Shown here: positions 1 through 6,473 of the stretch, in pieces | Layout of the letters: every line of letters starts with the position of its first letter | Numbering within the stretch: position 1 is the stretch's first letter | Assembly (NCBI GenBank): GCA_018224345.1 | Contig: JAGTUW010000293.1 | Span: 1-7,995 of the forward strand | Origin: Bacteroidota bacterium | Lineage (GTDB): Bacteria; Bacteroidota; Ignavibacteria; SZUA-365 | Length of the DNA: 7,995 bases | Reading direction: 5' to 3' | Notes under the pieces: generated by a model | Seen by the model: only the letters and a program-made list of their open reading frames with translations | The model's database searches: none | Told to the model about the DNA's origin: nothing | Program-made: the position numbers and the translations under genes

Positions 1-887
1 ACCGGCAAACCACAACTCATCGCCTCGAGCGCAGACAGGCCGAAACTCTCGGATTGACTGGGAAGAATGAACAAATCGGCAGCCGCCAGAATGTCTACAA
101 TCGCATCCTGCTTGCCGAGGAAACGTACATCCTCCTGCACACCCAGTTCCCTGCTCAAGGCCTCGCATTCGGTTCTGTCGGGACCGTCGCCTATCAACAA
201 CAACTTCGCGGGCAGCGTGGCGTGGACTTTCCCGAACGTGCGAATCACATCGGTGACTCGTTTGACAGGACGAAAATTGGAGGTGTGCACGAGAATCTTC
301 TCACCGGCCGGCGCAAAAAGTTCGCGATACCGCGTCAGTACACGCGGCGCGTACGTCTCGGTATCGATAAAATTCGGGATCGCTTCAATCTCCATGTCGA
401 GCTGATAGGTGCTCAGCGTTTTGTCCCGCAGAAAGCGCGACACCGCTGTCACGCCGTCGCTGTGCTGCAGGGCGAAACGCATGAGCGGAAGGAAGGACGG
501 TTCGAGTCCCACCAGCGTCGAATCGGTGCCGTGCAGCGTCGTGACGGTTTTTATGTTTGCTCCACCGAGTATCTCCCGCGCAAGATAGGCGCTGACAGCG
601 TGTGGAATCGCATAATGCATGTGCAGAATATCGAGCTTCTGATACTGCACGACTTCCACGAGCTTGCTGGTCAGCGCCAGCGTGTACATGTCGAATTCGA
701 ACAATGGATAATTGCTCGTTTCGACGGCATGGAAATAGACGCGGTCATGAAAATGATCGAGACGGAACGGCCGGTCGTAAGTGATGAAATGGACCTCGTG
801 ACCACGGTCGGCGAGTGCGAGCCCGAGTTCTGTGGCCACGACACCGCTGCCACCGTAAGTGGGATAACAGGTAATACCGATATTCAT
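1..887 (-). CDS. bshA: BshA, N-acetyl-alpha-D-glucosaminyl L-malate synthase (3' end missing)
   Basis: First enzyme of bacillithiol synthesis: it transfers GlcNAc from UDP-GlcNAc to L-malate in the cytosol. The visible 295 residues start MNIGITCYPTYGGSGVVATE, the hallmark BshA N-terminus with the nucleotide-sugar loop GGSG (12-15). TTLHGTDSTLVG (117-127) also matches the family. The second Rossmann domain begins near residue 195 (ILVHTSNFRPVKR), and the GT4 EX7E motif is E280-SFGLSAL-E288. The reading frame is open to the left edge. BshA proteins are usually about 375-385 residues, so roughly 85 are lost. The ATG at 887-885 is preceded by GGAGG (898-902) with a 10-nt spacer and matches the family start. 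It is divergent from the YigZ-family gene. Bacillithiol genes occur in Firmicutes, Deinococcus and the Bacteroidota/Chlorobiota group; bshB and bshC are not in view. Identification is by motif recall, with high confidence. Confidence 0.94.
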   Translation of the reverse strand, partial: MNIGITCYPTYGGSGVVATELGLALADRGHEVHFITYDRPFRLDHFHDRVYFHAVETSNYPLFEFDMYTLALTSKLVEVVQYQKLDILHMHYAIPHAVSAYLAREILGGANIKTVTTLHGTDSTLVGLEPSFLPLMRFALQHSDGVTAVSRFLRDKTLSTYQLDMEIEAIPNFIDTETYAPRVLTRYRELFAPAGEKILVHTSNFRPVKRVTDVIRTFGKVHATLPAKLLLIGDGPDRTECEALSRELGVQEDVRFLGKQDAIVDILAAADLFILPSQSESFGLSALEAMSCGLP

Positions 888-948
888 CAGTGGGAGACCT
901 CCCCGGTTATGTGTACTTTACTGTTTTTCATGAGAAATTTTGTCCATC
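888..948. promoter_or_regulatory. Divergent spacer, presumed promoters of bshA and yigZ
   Basis: This 61-bp gap lies between two divergent start codons and is clearly more A+T-rich (about 907-945) than the flanking genes, so promoters for both genes should lie here or inside the 5' ends. I could not find a convincing -35/-10 pair or a good match to the Bacteroidetes-type TTG / TAnnTTTG promoter on either strand. The only clear element is the bshA Shine-Dalgarno, GGAGG on the minus strand at 898-902. Assignment as a promoter region is inferred from layout. Confidence 0.35.
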
Positions 949-1590
949 ATGGAACCGTTATCATCAAATAACAAACAGGACGAAGCCGCAAATGATTCGT
1001 ATCTGACAATAGCGGAACGCAGGGACACGGAAATAAAAATACTCGCTTCGCGTTTCTTATCCTATGCCCTGCCCTGCCGGTCGGCCGAAGCATTCGCCGC
1101 GGAACTCGAAACCCTGCGAAAAGAACATTATAACGCAACACATCACTGCTTCGCCTGGCGCATTGGCTACGAAGGCGATGCCTTCCGCTACAGTGACGAC
1201 GGAGAACCCGGGGGCACAGCGGGAAAACGCATTCTCGGCGCTATCGACAGACAGGGACTGACGGATGTCGGCATCGTGGTCGTCCGCTACTTCGGCGGCA
1301 CGAAGCTCGGTGTCGGTGGACTCTCCCGCGCCTACGCGGATGCCGCCGAAGCGGCGCTCGCCGAATGTACCATCGTACAGCGCTTTCTCACTCGAAAACT
1401 GACGCTCACCTTTCCCTACGACATGACCAGCCAGGTGCATCACGTCCTCGACATGCACGGCATCGAAGTCGCCGACCGCCGCTACGAAGAGCACTGCATT
1501 TATGACGTCGCCGTCCGCCTCTCCGTGCACGCACGTTTCATCCGCGACCTCGGGAACTTTGCACAGCGCTCGGTGACGGTCTCGGAATAA
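949..1590 (+). CDS. yigZ: YigZ / IMPACT family (UPF0029) protein
   Basis: Conserved cytosolic protein of the YigZ/IMPACT family; the bacterial role is not firmly established, although the eukaryotic relative IMPACT is a translation-stress regulator that binds GCN1. The 213 residues carry the full family signature: the HH pair at 65-66, SDDGEPGGTAG at 82-92 and VVRYFGGTKLGVGGL at 111-125. The IMPACT domain spans about 25-135, followed by a ferredoxin-like C-terminal domain (DUF1949 type, about 140-210). Length is near the usual 200-215. I chose the ATG at 949; an in-frame TTG at 940 would add MSI, and neither has a strong Shine-Dalgarno (GAGA at 932-935 is the nearest purine run). The gene is divergent from bshA and convergent with the membrane-protein gene. 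Family membership is very secure; the exact start is not. Confidence 0.93.
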   Translation: MEPLSSNNKQDEAANDSYLTIAERRDTEIKILASRFLSYALPCRSAEAFAAELETLRKEHYNATHHCFAWRIGYEGDAFRYSDDGEPGGTAGKRILGAIDRQGLTDVGIVVVRYFGGTKLGVGGLSRAYADAAEAALAECTIVQRFLTRKLTLTFPYDMTSQVHHVLDMHGIEVADRRYEEHCIYDVAVRLSVHARFIRDLGNFAQRSVTVSE

Positions 1591-1596
1591 GGCAGG

Positions 1597-1606
1597 CGGC
1601 ATGCCG
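1597..1606. repeat. 10-bp perfect palindrome after yigZ
   Basis: CGGCATGCCG is a perfect palindrome 7 nt after the yigZ stop. It could form only a tiny hairpin without a loop and is not followed by a T-run, so I do not call it a terminator. Its centre, GCATGC, is the same six bases found at the centre of units 2 and 3 of the neighbouring tandem repeat, which may or may not be a coincidence. Confidence 0.4.
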
Positions 1607-1614
1607 TCAGTCCC

Positions 1615-1743
1615 CGCGCATCACGACCAGAGAACGCGCATACCCGCGACCAGAGAACGCGCATGCCCGCGACCAGAGAACGCGCATGCCCGCGACCAGA
1701 GAACGCGTATACCCGTGAGCGAGAACGCGTATACTCCCGACCA
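1615..1743. repeat. 23-bp tandem repeat (minisatellite) between convergent genes
   Basis: Four full 23-bp units run head to tail at 1624-1646, 1647-1669, 1670-1692 and 1693-1715. Each begins CGACCAGAGAACGCG. A fifth, diverged 22-bp unit (one base deleted) is at 1716-1737. Fragments flank the array: CGCGCAT at 1615-1621 matches part of a unit, and CGACCA at 1738-1743 matches a unit start. Units 2 and 3 are identical; the others differ by one or a few bases. The centre of the variable part is GCATAC in unit 1, GCATGC in units 2-3 and GTATAC in units 4-5. Because 23 is not a multiple of three, reading through it gives a repeating peptide in every frame, which is not evidence of coding. The rest of the 1591-1856 gap (about 1744-1856) shows nothing I recognise and no clear terminator for either convergent gene. 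Confidence 0.93.
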
Positions 1744-1856
1744 TGGAGAGACATCGCATTGTCCCGGCACTCGTGACCACGGACAGCAACGGGAAACACC
1801 TTCCCCGCCTCCATGCCAACCGCGCCGAGTGACCGCCTGACAGATGCGTCGCGCAC

Positions 1857-3476
1857 TCACGGTGTAAATGTGGTGTGCCCAGGGAGCGCGGAAAATTTCT
1901 CATGCACGGAGAACAGCGGGATACGGACAGCGCCCCGCTCCTGCACGATCACTTCCTGCAGCCGGTAACGCGCGTGTAGATGCGCAGCCAGTTCTTCACG
2001 CGTCACATTGAACAGGGAAGTCACACTTTCCCAGGTGCCGACCATGTCCGGCGGCACCTCCCCGAGCCCTTCGACATACACGGCATTCCCGCGACGCAAC
2101 GCTCCGTCGATGATGCTGTCGCAGTACGCAGTGAGATCCTCCACATCTTCGAATTTGAATATCTGCCACACCTGCACAGGCGCCTCCGTCGATATCAGCA
2201 CTGCAGACCAGCGCGAACCCGGCGTCAGCAGCGTGCTGCCGGCATGGCGTACTGCGAAAAGTTCCGCCTGCCGGTGCGCCTCGTCTCCGCGCGGGAAAAG
2301 CAGCGCGGGTTCGCGGACCCGGAAATTGGCAACGAGCAGGAGCAGCACGAGGCCGGTGAGCGTGAAGCGGAGCAGAGACTGCCGGCGCACCGTCTGCATG
2401 CCGGCCGTCATCAGGGGAAAAAGAAACGGCAGCAGATTGAGCCAGAATTGCGGGTCGCTGCCAAGCCAGAAACTGTTGAAGACGAGCAGTGACACGGCCG
2501 CGACTATGGCGGCGAGCGTCAGGCGCCTGCTCGTACGCCGGCCATACCAGGTCCAGAGACCGACGGCGGTGACGGTGACGACGGCTGCGACAAGCTGCAG
2601 CAGTTGCTGCATACCGATCGTCGCCAGTTCCTGCCCCGTCAGCAGTCCGCGCACGGCGGTACCTGCGCTGCCGATGTCCACGAACAGCCGCAGCAGACCC
2701 GACAGACTGCGCGCGACGGCGATGATACCTCCGGACAGATGCGCGAGACTGTCCTGGCTGTGATGTGTCGTCACCCAGGTCCACAACGCGGATGCGCTCC
2801 CATAACCGTGCACGCCCACACCGACGAACAGATATACGCCGCCGATGCAGAGCAACAGCGTCAGTCCGATACGCAGTATCGCACTGCGCAACGCGCGTCC
2901 TCCGCCGGCGGGGAGGAGCAGGATGAGCAGGGCGGGCAACAGGAGCACGCTCTGAATGTGCAGCAGCACGGACAGCGAGAACAGTACGGCGGAGAGTATG
3001 CGCCAGCGGTCCGGGGCGGCGCTGTCACGCCAGCCGGCGCTTTCCTCCGCGGCGCGATGTGCGCGCAATGCGGCGTAGACGCTCCATACCAGCGCCGCGA
3101 GCCCGGGCATGCCGGTTTCTATCACGCTGCCGTGCAGCCAGAAGGCGTTCGACACTGCGATCAGAGCCGCTGCGAGTACTGCGACCGGTCCCTGTACCTT
3201 CGCGATGCGCAGCAGACCGGCAAGCGCCAGCAGCGCCGTGGCGATGACCAGCAACTGCAAGTGCAGCATGGCCGCACCGGGAAGCCAGGAAAGCAGCATC
3301 GCAGCGCTGCGGTACAGCAATGTGATCAGCAGGTGATGGGGACGGAAGACGGGATCTCCGGAAAGGACGAACTGCAGTTCATCGTACGGATCGCCGATGA
3401 CATATGCGACAGGCATGGTAAGCAGATACAGCATTCCCGCAGCGGGCAGCAGAAAAAGCAGGTATCTCTTGCGCAT
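1857..3476 (-). CDS. Polytopic membrane protein, possibly a GT-C fold glycosyltransferase
   Basis: Not recognised with certainty. The 539-residue protein has about 10-12 hydrophobic segments in residues 1-385 (for example 5-25, 68-90, 97-113, 121-137, 160-189, 200-221, 288-310, 319-338, 343-362, 366-384), then a soluble tail of about 150 residues. The first non-membrane loop has GDPYDE (28-33) and a HH pair (47-48). SNAFWLHGSVIETG (109-122) recalls the segment after an early membrane helix in DUF2723-like proteins. An acidic first loop followed by many helices is typical of GT-C enzymes, which use lipid-linked sugar donors, so a glycosyltransferase-like role is plausible but inferred. The start at 3476 is preferred over an in-frame ATG at 3509 because it follows GGGAGG by 6 nt and lies 1 nt after the helicase stop, implying translational coupling. 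Confidence 0.8.
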   Translation of the reverse strand: MRKRYLLFLLPAAGMLYLLTMPVAYVIGDPYDELQFVLSGDPVFRPHHLLITLLYRSAAMLLSWLPGAAMLHLQLLVIATALLALAGLLRIAKVQGPVAVLAAALIAVSNAFWLHGSVIETGMPGLAALVWSVYAALRAHRAAEESAGWRDSAAPDRWRILSAVLFSLSVLLHIQSVLLLPALLILLLPAGGGRALRSAILRIGLTLLLCIGGVYLFVGVGVHGYGSASALWTWVTTHHSQDSLAHLSGGIIAVARSLSGLLRLFVDIGSAGTAVRGLLTGQELATIGMQQLLQLVAAVVTVTAVGLWTWYGRRTSRRLTLAAIVAAVSLLVFNSFWLGSDPQFWLNLLPFLFPLMTAGMQTVRRQSLLRFTLTGLVLLLLVANFRVREPALLFPRGDEAHRQAELFAVRHAGSTLLTPGSRWSAVLISTEAPVQVWQIFKFEDVEDLTAYCDSIIDGALRRGNAVYVEGLGEVPPDMVGTWESVTSLFNVTREELAAHLHARYRLQEVIVQERGAVRIPLFSVHEKFSALPGHTTFTP

Positions 3477-3477
3477 G

Positions 3478-5469
3478 TTATTCCTCCCTTTCAACCACAT
3501 AGCCATCAATCAGGTGATCGTCGATGCCGTCGAGAAAACGCGATACCTTGCTGAGAATCGTGCCGGTAGCGCGATCATAGATATTCGTGGGATATGTCAG
3601 GTACAGCCGCTGCTTGGCGCGCGTGCAGGCGACATAAAACAGCCGGCGCTCCTCTTCCATGGAATCGGAACTCTCCGCCGCCGCGCTGACGGGGAAACGT
3701 CCGTCAACGAGATACATGACGAAGACGCTGTGCCATTCCAGTCCCTTTGCCGAATGAATGGTGGAAAGTGTGAGGAACTCTCGTTCGCCCCCGTCCGGTG
3801 AGAGATCTTCCACGCTTTCATTCGGTGGTTCCAGCGCCATGTCGGTGAGCATGACGGAGAGCTGACCATAGCGTTCGGCAATACTCTGAAACATCTCGAG
3901 GTCTTTGAGACGCTTGGGATGGTCGTCATGCCGCGCCTTGAGTATCGGTGTATAATAGCGCAGCAGACGCTCGATCTTGTCGCCCGGCGATATCCGTTCG
4001 GGAGCGATTTCCCGCAGGACCTCGAGCAATGCGGGGACCTGCTTCCCGCGAACAATCTGAGCAATGCGTTCGCCGGAGGATTCGGTGAGTGGATTGAGTC
4101 CGCCCGCTATTTCATCAGTGATACGTTCTGCCGAAACCGGTCCGATCCCGTCGAGCAGCAGCAGCACACGCGTCCAGGAAAGCACATCCTTCGGGTTTTC
4201 GATAATCCGCAGATAGGCCAGCACATCCTTGATATGCGCGGTTTCCATCAACTTGAGTCCACCGAATTTCACATACGGGATATTGCAGCGCGCCAGCTCG
4301 ATTTCCAGGTCGAAGCTGTGATAGCCCGCGCGGAAAAGGACGGCCATTTCCCTGAGAGCCACGCCCTCTTCTCTGAGTTCAAGCACCTGCTGGGCGATGA
4401 AGCGAGACTGCGTCTCCTCTCCCTCCATGGAAATCAGCGCGGGCATCATGCCCTCCTGCATGGAAGAATGCAGTTGCTTGCCATATTTTTCCGCGGCCAT
4501 GCAGATGATTTCATTTGTGAAATCCAGTATGGGCTGTGTGCTGCGGTAATTCTCTTCCAGCGTGATGATGCGGCAGTGTTCGAATTCCTTCGGGAAATCC
4601 ATGATATTCCGGAAATTCGCACCGCGAAAGGAATAAATGCTCTGTGCGTCGTCTCCCACGGCCATGACATTGTCATGGGTGGATGCAAGTTGCCGGACAA
4701 TACGTGCCTGCAACTTGTTGGTATCCTGATATTCATCCACCATGATATAGCGGTACCGTTCACCCATACGCCTGCGCACCGTCTCATTGCGTTCGAGCAG
4801 CGTGACGAGATTGACGAGCAGGTCGTCGTAGTCCATCGTGTTGTTGGCGCGCTTGTAGGAGATGTAGGCACGCGCGAGTTTTTGTATGTCCTCGATCTGT
4901 TCGGCGAATTGTGAGAAATCCCCCGCCACGACAATATCGAGCGGGGTCAGTGTGTTGACCGCACTGCTGTACATGCGCATGAGCGTCTGCTTTTTCGGGA
5001 AGCGCTTCTCTTTTGAGGACAGCCCGAGACGTGTCCGCAACAGGTTGATGAGGTCCTCCGCGTCTCCCTGGTCAAGTATGGTGAAATTCGCCGCATAGCC
5101 GAGTTCCGTTGCATAGCGACGCAGTGTCAGATTGGCGAAGGAATGAAACGTCCCGCCGGCGACACGTTCACTGCGCTCGTCGAGCAACATTGCGGCACGA
5201 CGGAGCATTTCCCGTGCCGCCTTGCGGGTAAATGTCAGTAACAGAATGGCTTCGGGGCGCACACCCGACTCGATCAGCCGCGCGACGCGGTAGGTCAGGG
5301 TGCGCGTCTTGCCCGTGCCCGCACCGGCGACGACGAGAGCCGGACCGTCGAGATGTGCGGCGGCCTCGTATTGCGCCATGTTGAGTTCGTCGCGATAACG
5401 GATACGGAAACGCGACTCATCGGACGTGACGAGTGTAAGGGATGATTTTTTCAACGTAATTTTTTTCAT
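3478..5469 (-). CDS. UvrD/PcrA/Rep-type superfamily 1 DNA helicase
   Basis: ATP-driven 3'-5' DNA helicase of the UvrD/Rep family, acting in the cytoplasm in DNA repair or replication restart. All core motifs are visible in 663 residues: Q motif LNMAQYEAA (29-37), Walker A GAGTGKT (49-55), Ia LLTFTRKAAREM (77-88), Ib GTFHSF (106-111), II VDEYQDT (244-250), III GDDAQSIYSFRGA (272-284), IV LEENYRS (304-310), V STIHSAKGLEW (569-579) and VI EERRLFYVACTRAK (606-619). It is therefore probably active. About 20 residues precede the helicase core. Only 44 residues follow motif VI, so the long C-terminal tail of UvrD/PcrA, including the Tudor-like RNA-polymerase-binding part, is missing. Which family member it corresponds to cannot be decided here. 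Its ATG overlaps the ABC ATPase stop (ATGA) and GGGAGA (5480-5485) lies 10 nt upstream, inside that gene. Confidence 0.95.
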   Translation of the reverse strand: MKKITLKKSSLTLVTSDESRFRIRYRDELNMAQYEAAAHLDGPALVVAGAGTGKTRTLTYRVARLIESGVRPEAILLLTFTRKAAREMLRRAAMLLDERSERVAGGTFHSFANLTLRRYATELGYAANFTILDQGDAEDLINLLRTRLGLSSKEKRFPKKQTLMRMYSSAVNTLTPLDIVVAGDFSQFAEQIEDIQKLARAYISYKRANNTMDYDDLLVNLVTLLERNETVRRRMGERYRYIMVDEYQDTNKLQARIVRQLASTHDNVMAVGDDAQSIYSFRGANFRNIMDFPKEFEHCRIITLEENYRSTQPILDFTNEIICMAAEKYGKQLHSSMQEGMMPALISMEGEETQSRFIAQQVLELREEGVALREMAVLFRAGYHSFDLEIELARCNIPYVKFGGLKLMETAHIKDVLAYLRIIENPKDVLSWTRVLLLLDGIGPVSAERITDEIAGGLNPLTESSGERIAQIVRGKQVPALLEVLREIAPERISPGDKIERLLRYYTPILKARHDDHPKRLKDLEMFQSIAERYGQLSVMLTDMALEPPNESVEDLSPDGGEREFLTLSTIHSAKGLEWHSVFVMYLVDGRFPVSAAAESSDSMEEERRLFYVACTRAKQRLYLTYPTNIYDRATGTILSKVSRFLDGIDDHLIDGYVVEREE
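3483..3488 (-). promoter_or_regulatory. Ribosome binding site of the membrane-protein gene
   Basis: GGGAGG on the minus strand lies 6 nt before the ATG at 3476-3474 and inside the last codons of the helicase gene. It is the reason for choosing that start over the upstream ATG at 3509, and it supports coupled translation of the two genes. Confidence 0.75.
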
Positions 5470-6263
5470 GGCTGCGACGTCTCCCGCGGCAGCTCCTGCG
5501 GCGGCTCCTGCGGCGGTTCCTGCGGCGGCTCGGTGGCAGTGAAACGCTGAATAAAGCCACGGATAACGCGATCCCCGGATTCCCGGAATTCGGCAGGTGT
5601 TCCCGTGAAGTAGATTCGTCCTTCATGCATCAACGCGACGCGATCGACGATATTGTACACGCTGAACATGTCGTGGGTCACGACGATGGAGGTTGCATTC
5701 ACCCGGTCGGTGATTTTCGTAATCAACGTGTCGATCTGATCGGACATGACCGGATCGAGCCCTGTTGTCGGCTCGTCATACAGCAGGTAATCGGGGTCTG
5801 TGGCGAGCGCTCGCGCAAGACCGACACGCTTGCGCATGCCTCCCGACAATTCGGCGGGCTTCTTGTCCTCGATTCCAGGGAGACCGACCATGGCGAGTTT
5901 CTCCGCGACGATGCGGCGGATCTCTTCCTCCGGCATCCTGGTGTTTTCGACAAGACCGAGCGCGACATTTTCCAGAACAGACATCGAGTCAAACAACGCC
6001 GCCCCCTGGAACAGAAACCCGAAGCGACCACGCAAGGCATAGAGTTCTTTCTCCGACAAGGTCCGCAGTCGCTTCCCGTCGACGATGACATCACCTTTAT
6101 CCGGAGTCAGGAGTCCTATTATGTGCTTCAGCAGCACACTTTTCCCGCAACCGCTTTCCCCGACGACTGCAATGGTTTCTCCCGTGCGGATTGTCAGATC
6201 GACGCCACGCAGGACGTGATGGGATTCATTGAATGATTTGTGGAGATCGCGGATTTCTATCAT
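5466..6263 (-). CDS. mlaF: MlaF/Ttg2A-type ABC transporter ATP-binding protein
   Basis: ATPase subunit of a phospholipid-type ABC transporter (Mla family), expected at the inner face of the cytoplasmic membrane with an MlaE permease and an MCE-domain MlaD. In 265 residues it shows Walker A GESGCGKS (35-42), Q-loop FLFQGAALFDSM (83-94), signature LSGGMRKRV (139-147), Walker B YLLYDEPTTGLDP (159-171) and the H-loop histidine in VVTHD (His197). The Q-loop and signature wording are typical of MlaF rather than other importers or exporters. The C-terminus ends in a Pro/Gln/Glu repeat (245-260) beyond the usual fold. I chose the ATG at 6263 (MIEIRDLHKSF, the family start); an in-frame GTG at 6287 adds 8 residues, and neither has a clear Shine-Dalgarno. 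It is first in a three-gene unit with the helicase and the membrane protein. No MlaE or MlaD gene is adjacent. Confidence 0.9.
   Translation of the reverse strand: MIEIRDLHKSFNESHHVLRGVDLTIRTGETIAVVGESGCGKSVLLKHIIGLLTPDKGDVIVDGKRLRTLSEKELYALRGRFGFLFQGAALFDSMSVLENVALGLVENTRMPEEEIRRIVAEKLAMVGLPGIEDKKPAELSGGMRKRVGLARALATDPDYLLYDEPTTGLDPVMSDQIDTLITKITDRVNATSIVVTHDMFSVYNIVDRVALMHEGRIYFTGTPAEFRESGDRVIRGFIQRFTATEPPQEPPQEPPQELPRETSQP
5484..5531 (-). repeat. 12-bp in-frame repeat at the 3' end of the MlaF-like gene
   Basis: Four 12-bp units on the minus strand, of the form GAGCCGCCGCAG, encode EPPQ-EPPQ-EPPQ-ELPR (residues 245-260 of the ATPase). The first and third units are identical, the second has one change, and the last is diverged. 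The unit length keeps the frame, so copy-number change would lengthen or shorten the tail without disrupting the downstream overlap with the helicase start. Confidence 0.85.
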
Positions 6264-6314
6264 GGAAGGAAAATAGGCATTCAGCACTCTTCCGCAAAGT
6301 CAGGGATACACAAC

Positions 6315-6361
6315 CGCAGAGACGCTTCCGCCTTCGCTTCGGCCGGCGGCTCTGCGTCTCT
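6315..6361. repeat. Inverted repeat / potential hairpin upstream of mlaF
   Basis: AGAGACGC (6318-6325) pairs exactly with GCGTCTCT (6354-6361), and inside it CCGCC (6328-6332) pairs with GGCGG (6345-6349). A second, mutually exclusive pairing exists: CGCAGAG (6315-6321) with CTCTGCG (6350-6356). On the minus strand its core, CCGAAGCGAAGGCGG, is close to GCGAAGCGAAAGCGG of the two direct repeats at 6374-6451, so it appears to be an inverted, diverged relative. No T-run follows, so it is not a standard terminator. It lies about 50 bp upstream of the chosen mlaF start, within the region that should hold that operon's promoter. Confidence 0.65.
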
Positions 6362-6373
6362 TCATGAAAAGCC

Positions 6374-6451
6374 CCTGCCTGCGCCCCGCAGGAGCGAAGC
6401 GAAAGCGGGGTGTTTCCTGCCTGCGCCCCGCAGGAGCGAAGCGAAAGCGGG
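6374..6451. repeat. Duplicated 36-bp element with hairpin-forming arms
   Basis: Positions 6374-6409 and 6416-6451 are identical over 36 bases and are 42 bp apart, separated by a short non-repeated link. Each starts CCTGCCTGCG and contains CCCCGC ... GCGGG(G) arms able to form a hairpin (6384-6389 with 6405-6410, and 6427-6431 with 6447-6451) around the purine-rich loop AGGAGCGAAGCGAAA. The elements lie 23 nt after the serine hydrolase stop, between two genes of the same direction. No proper U-tract follows on either strand, so a rho-independent terminator is not supported. The best description is an intergenic repeat of REP-like type. The remaining bases of the 6264-6473 gap show nothing else I recognise, including no clear promoter. 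Confidence 0.88.
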
Positions 6452-6473
6452 TGGTGCAATTCAGAATTCCGCA

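Noticed and set aside
54..971. Long plus-strand open frame opposite bshA
   Set aside because: The complementary strand encodes an unmistakable BshA with all family motifs. This frame is its GC-rich antisense shadow.
1615..1743. CRISPR array
   Set aside because: Units are contiguous 23-bp direct repeats with no unique spacers, and no cas gene is nearby.
1500..1903. Several overlapping open frames on both strands giving repetitive Arg/Ser/Ala-rich peptides
   Set aside because: They arise from reading the 23-bp repeat, which lacks stops in several frames. They lack a consistent ribosome site, overlap the yigZ or membrane-protein ends, and look like no known protein.
2604..3554. Plus-strand open frame of about 316 codons and other long frames opposite the membrane protein and helicase
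   Set aside because: Their composition is Arg/Gln/Ala-rich antisense translation without domains. The minus-strand genes explain the region fully.
6374..6451. Rho-independent terminator after the serine hydrolase
   Set aside because: The hairpins are GC-rich, but no T-run follows closely on either strand (the nearest minus-strand run, at 6367-6370, is over 10 nt past the stem), and the exact duplication fits a repeat element better.
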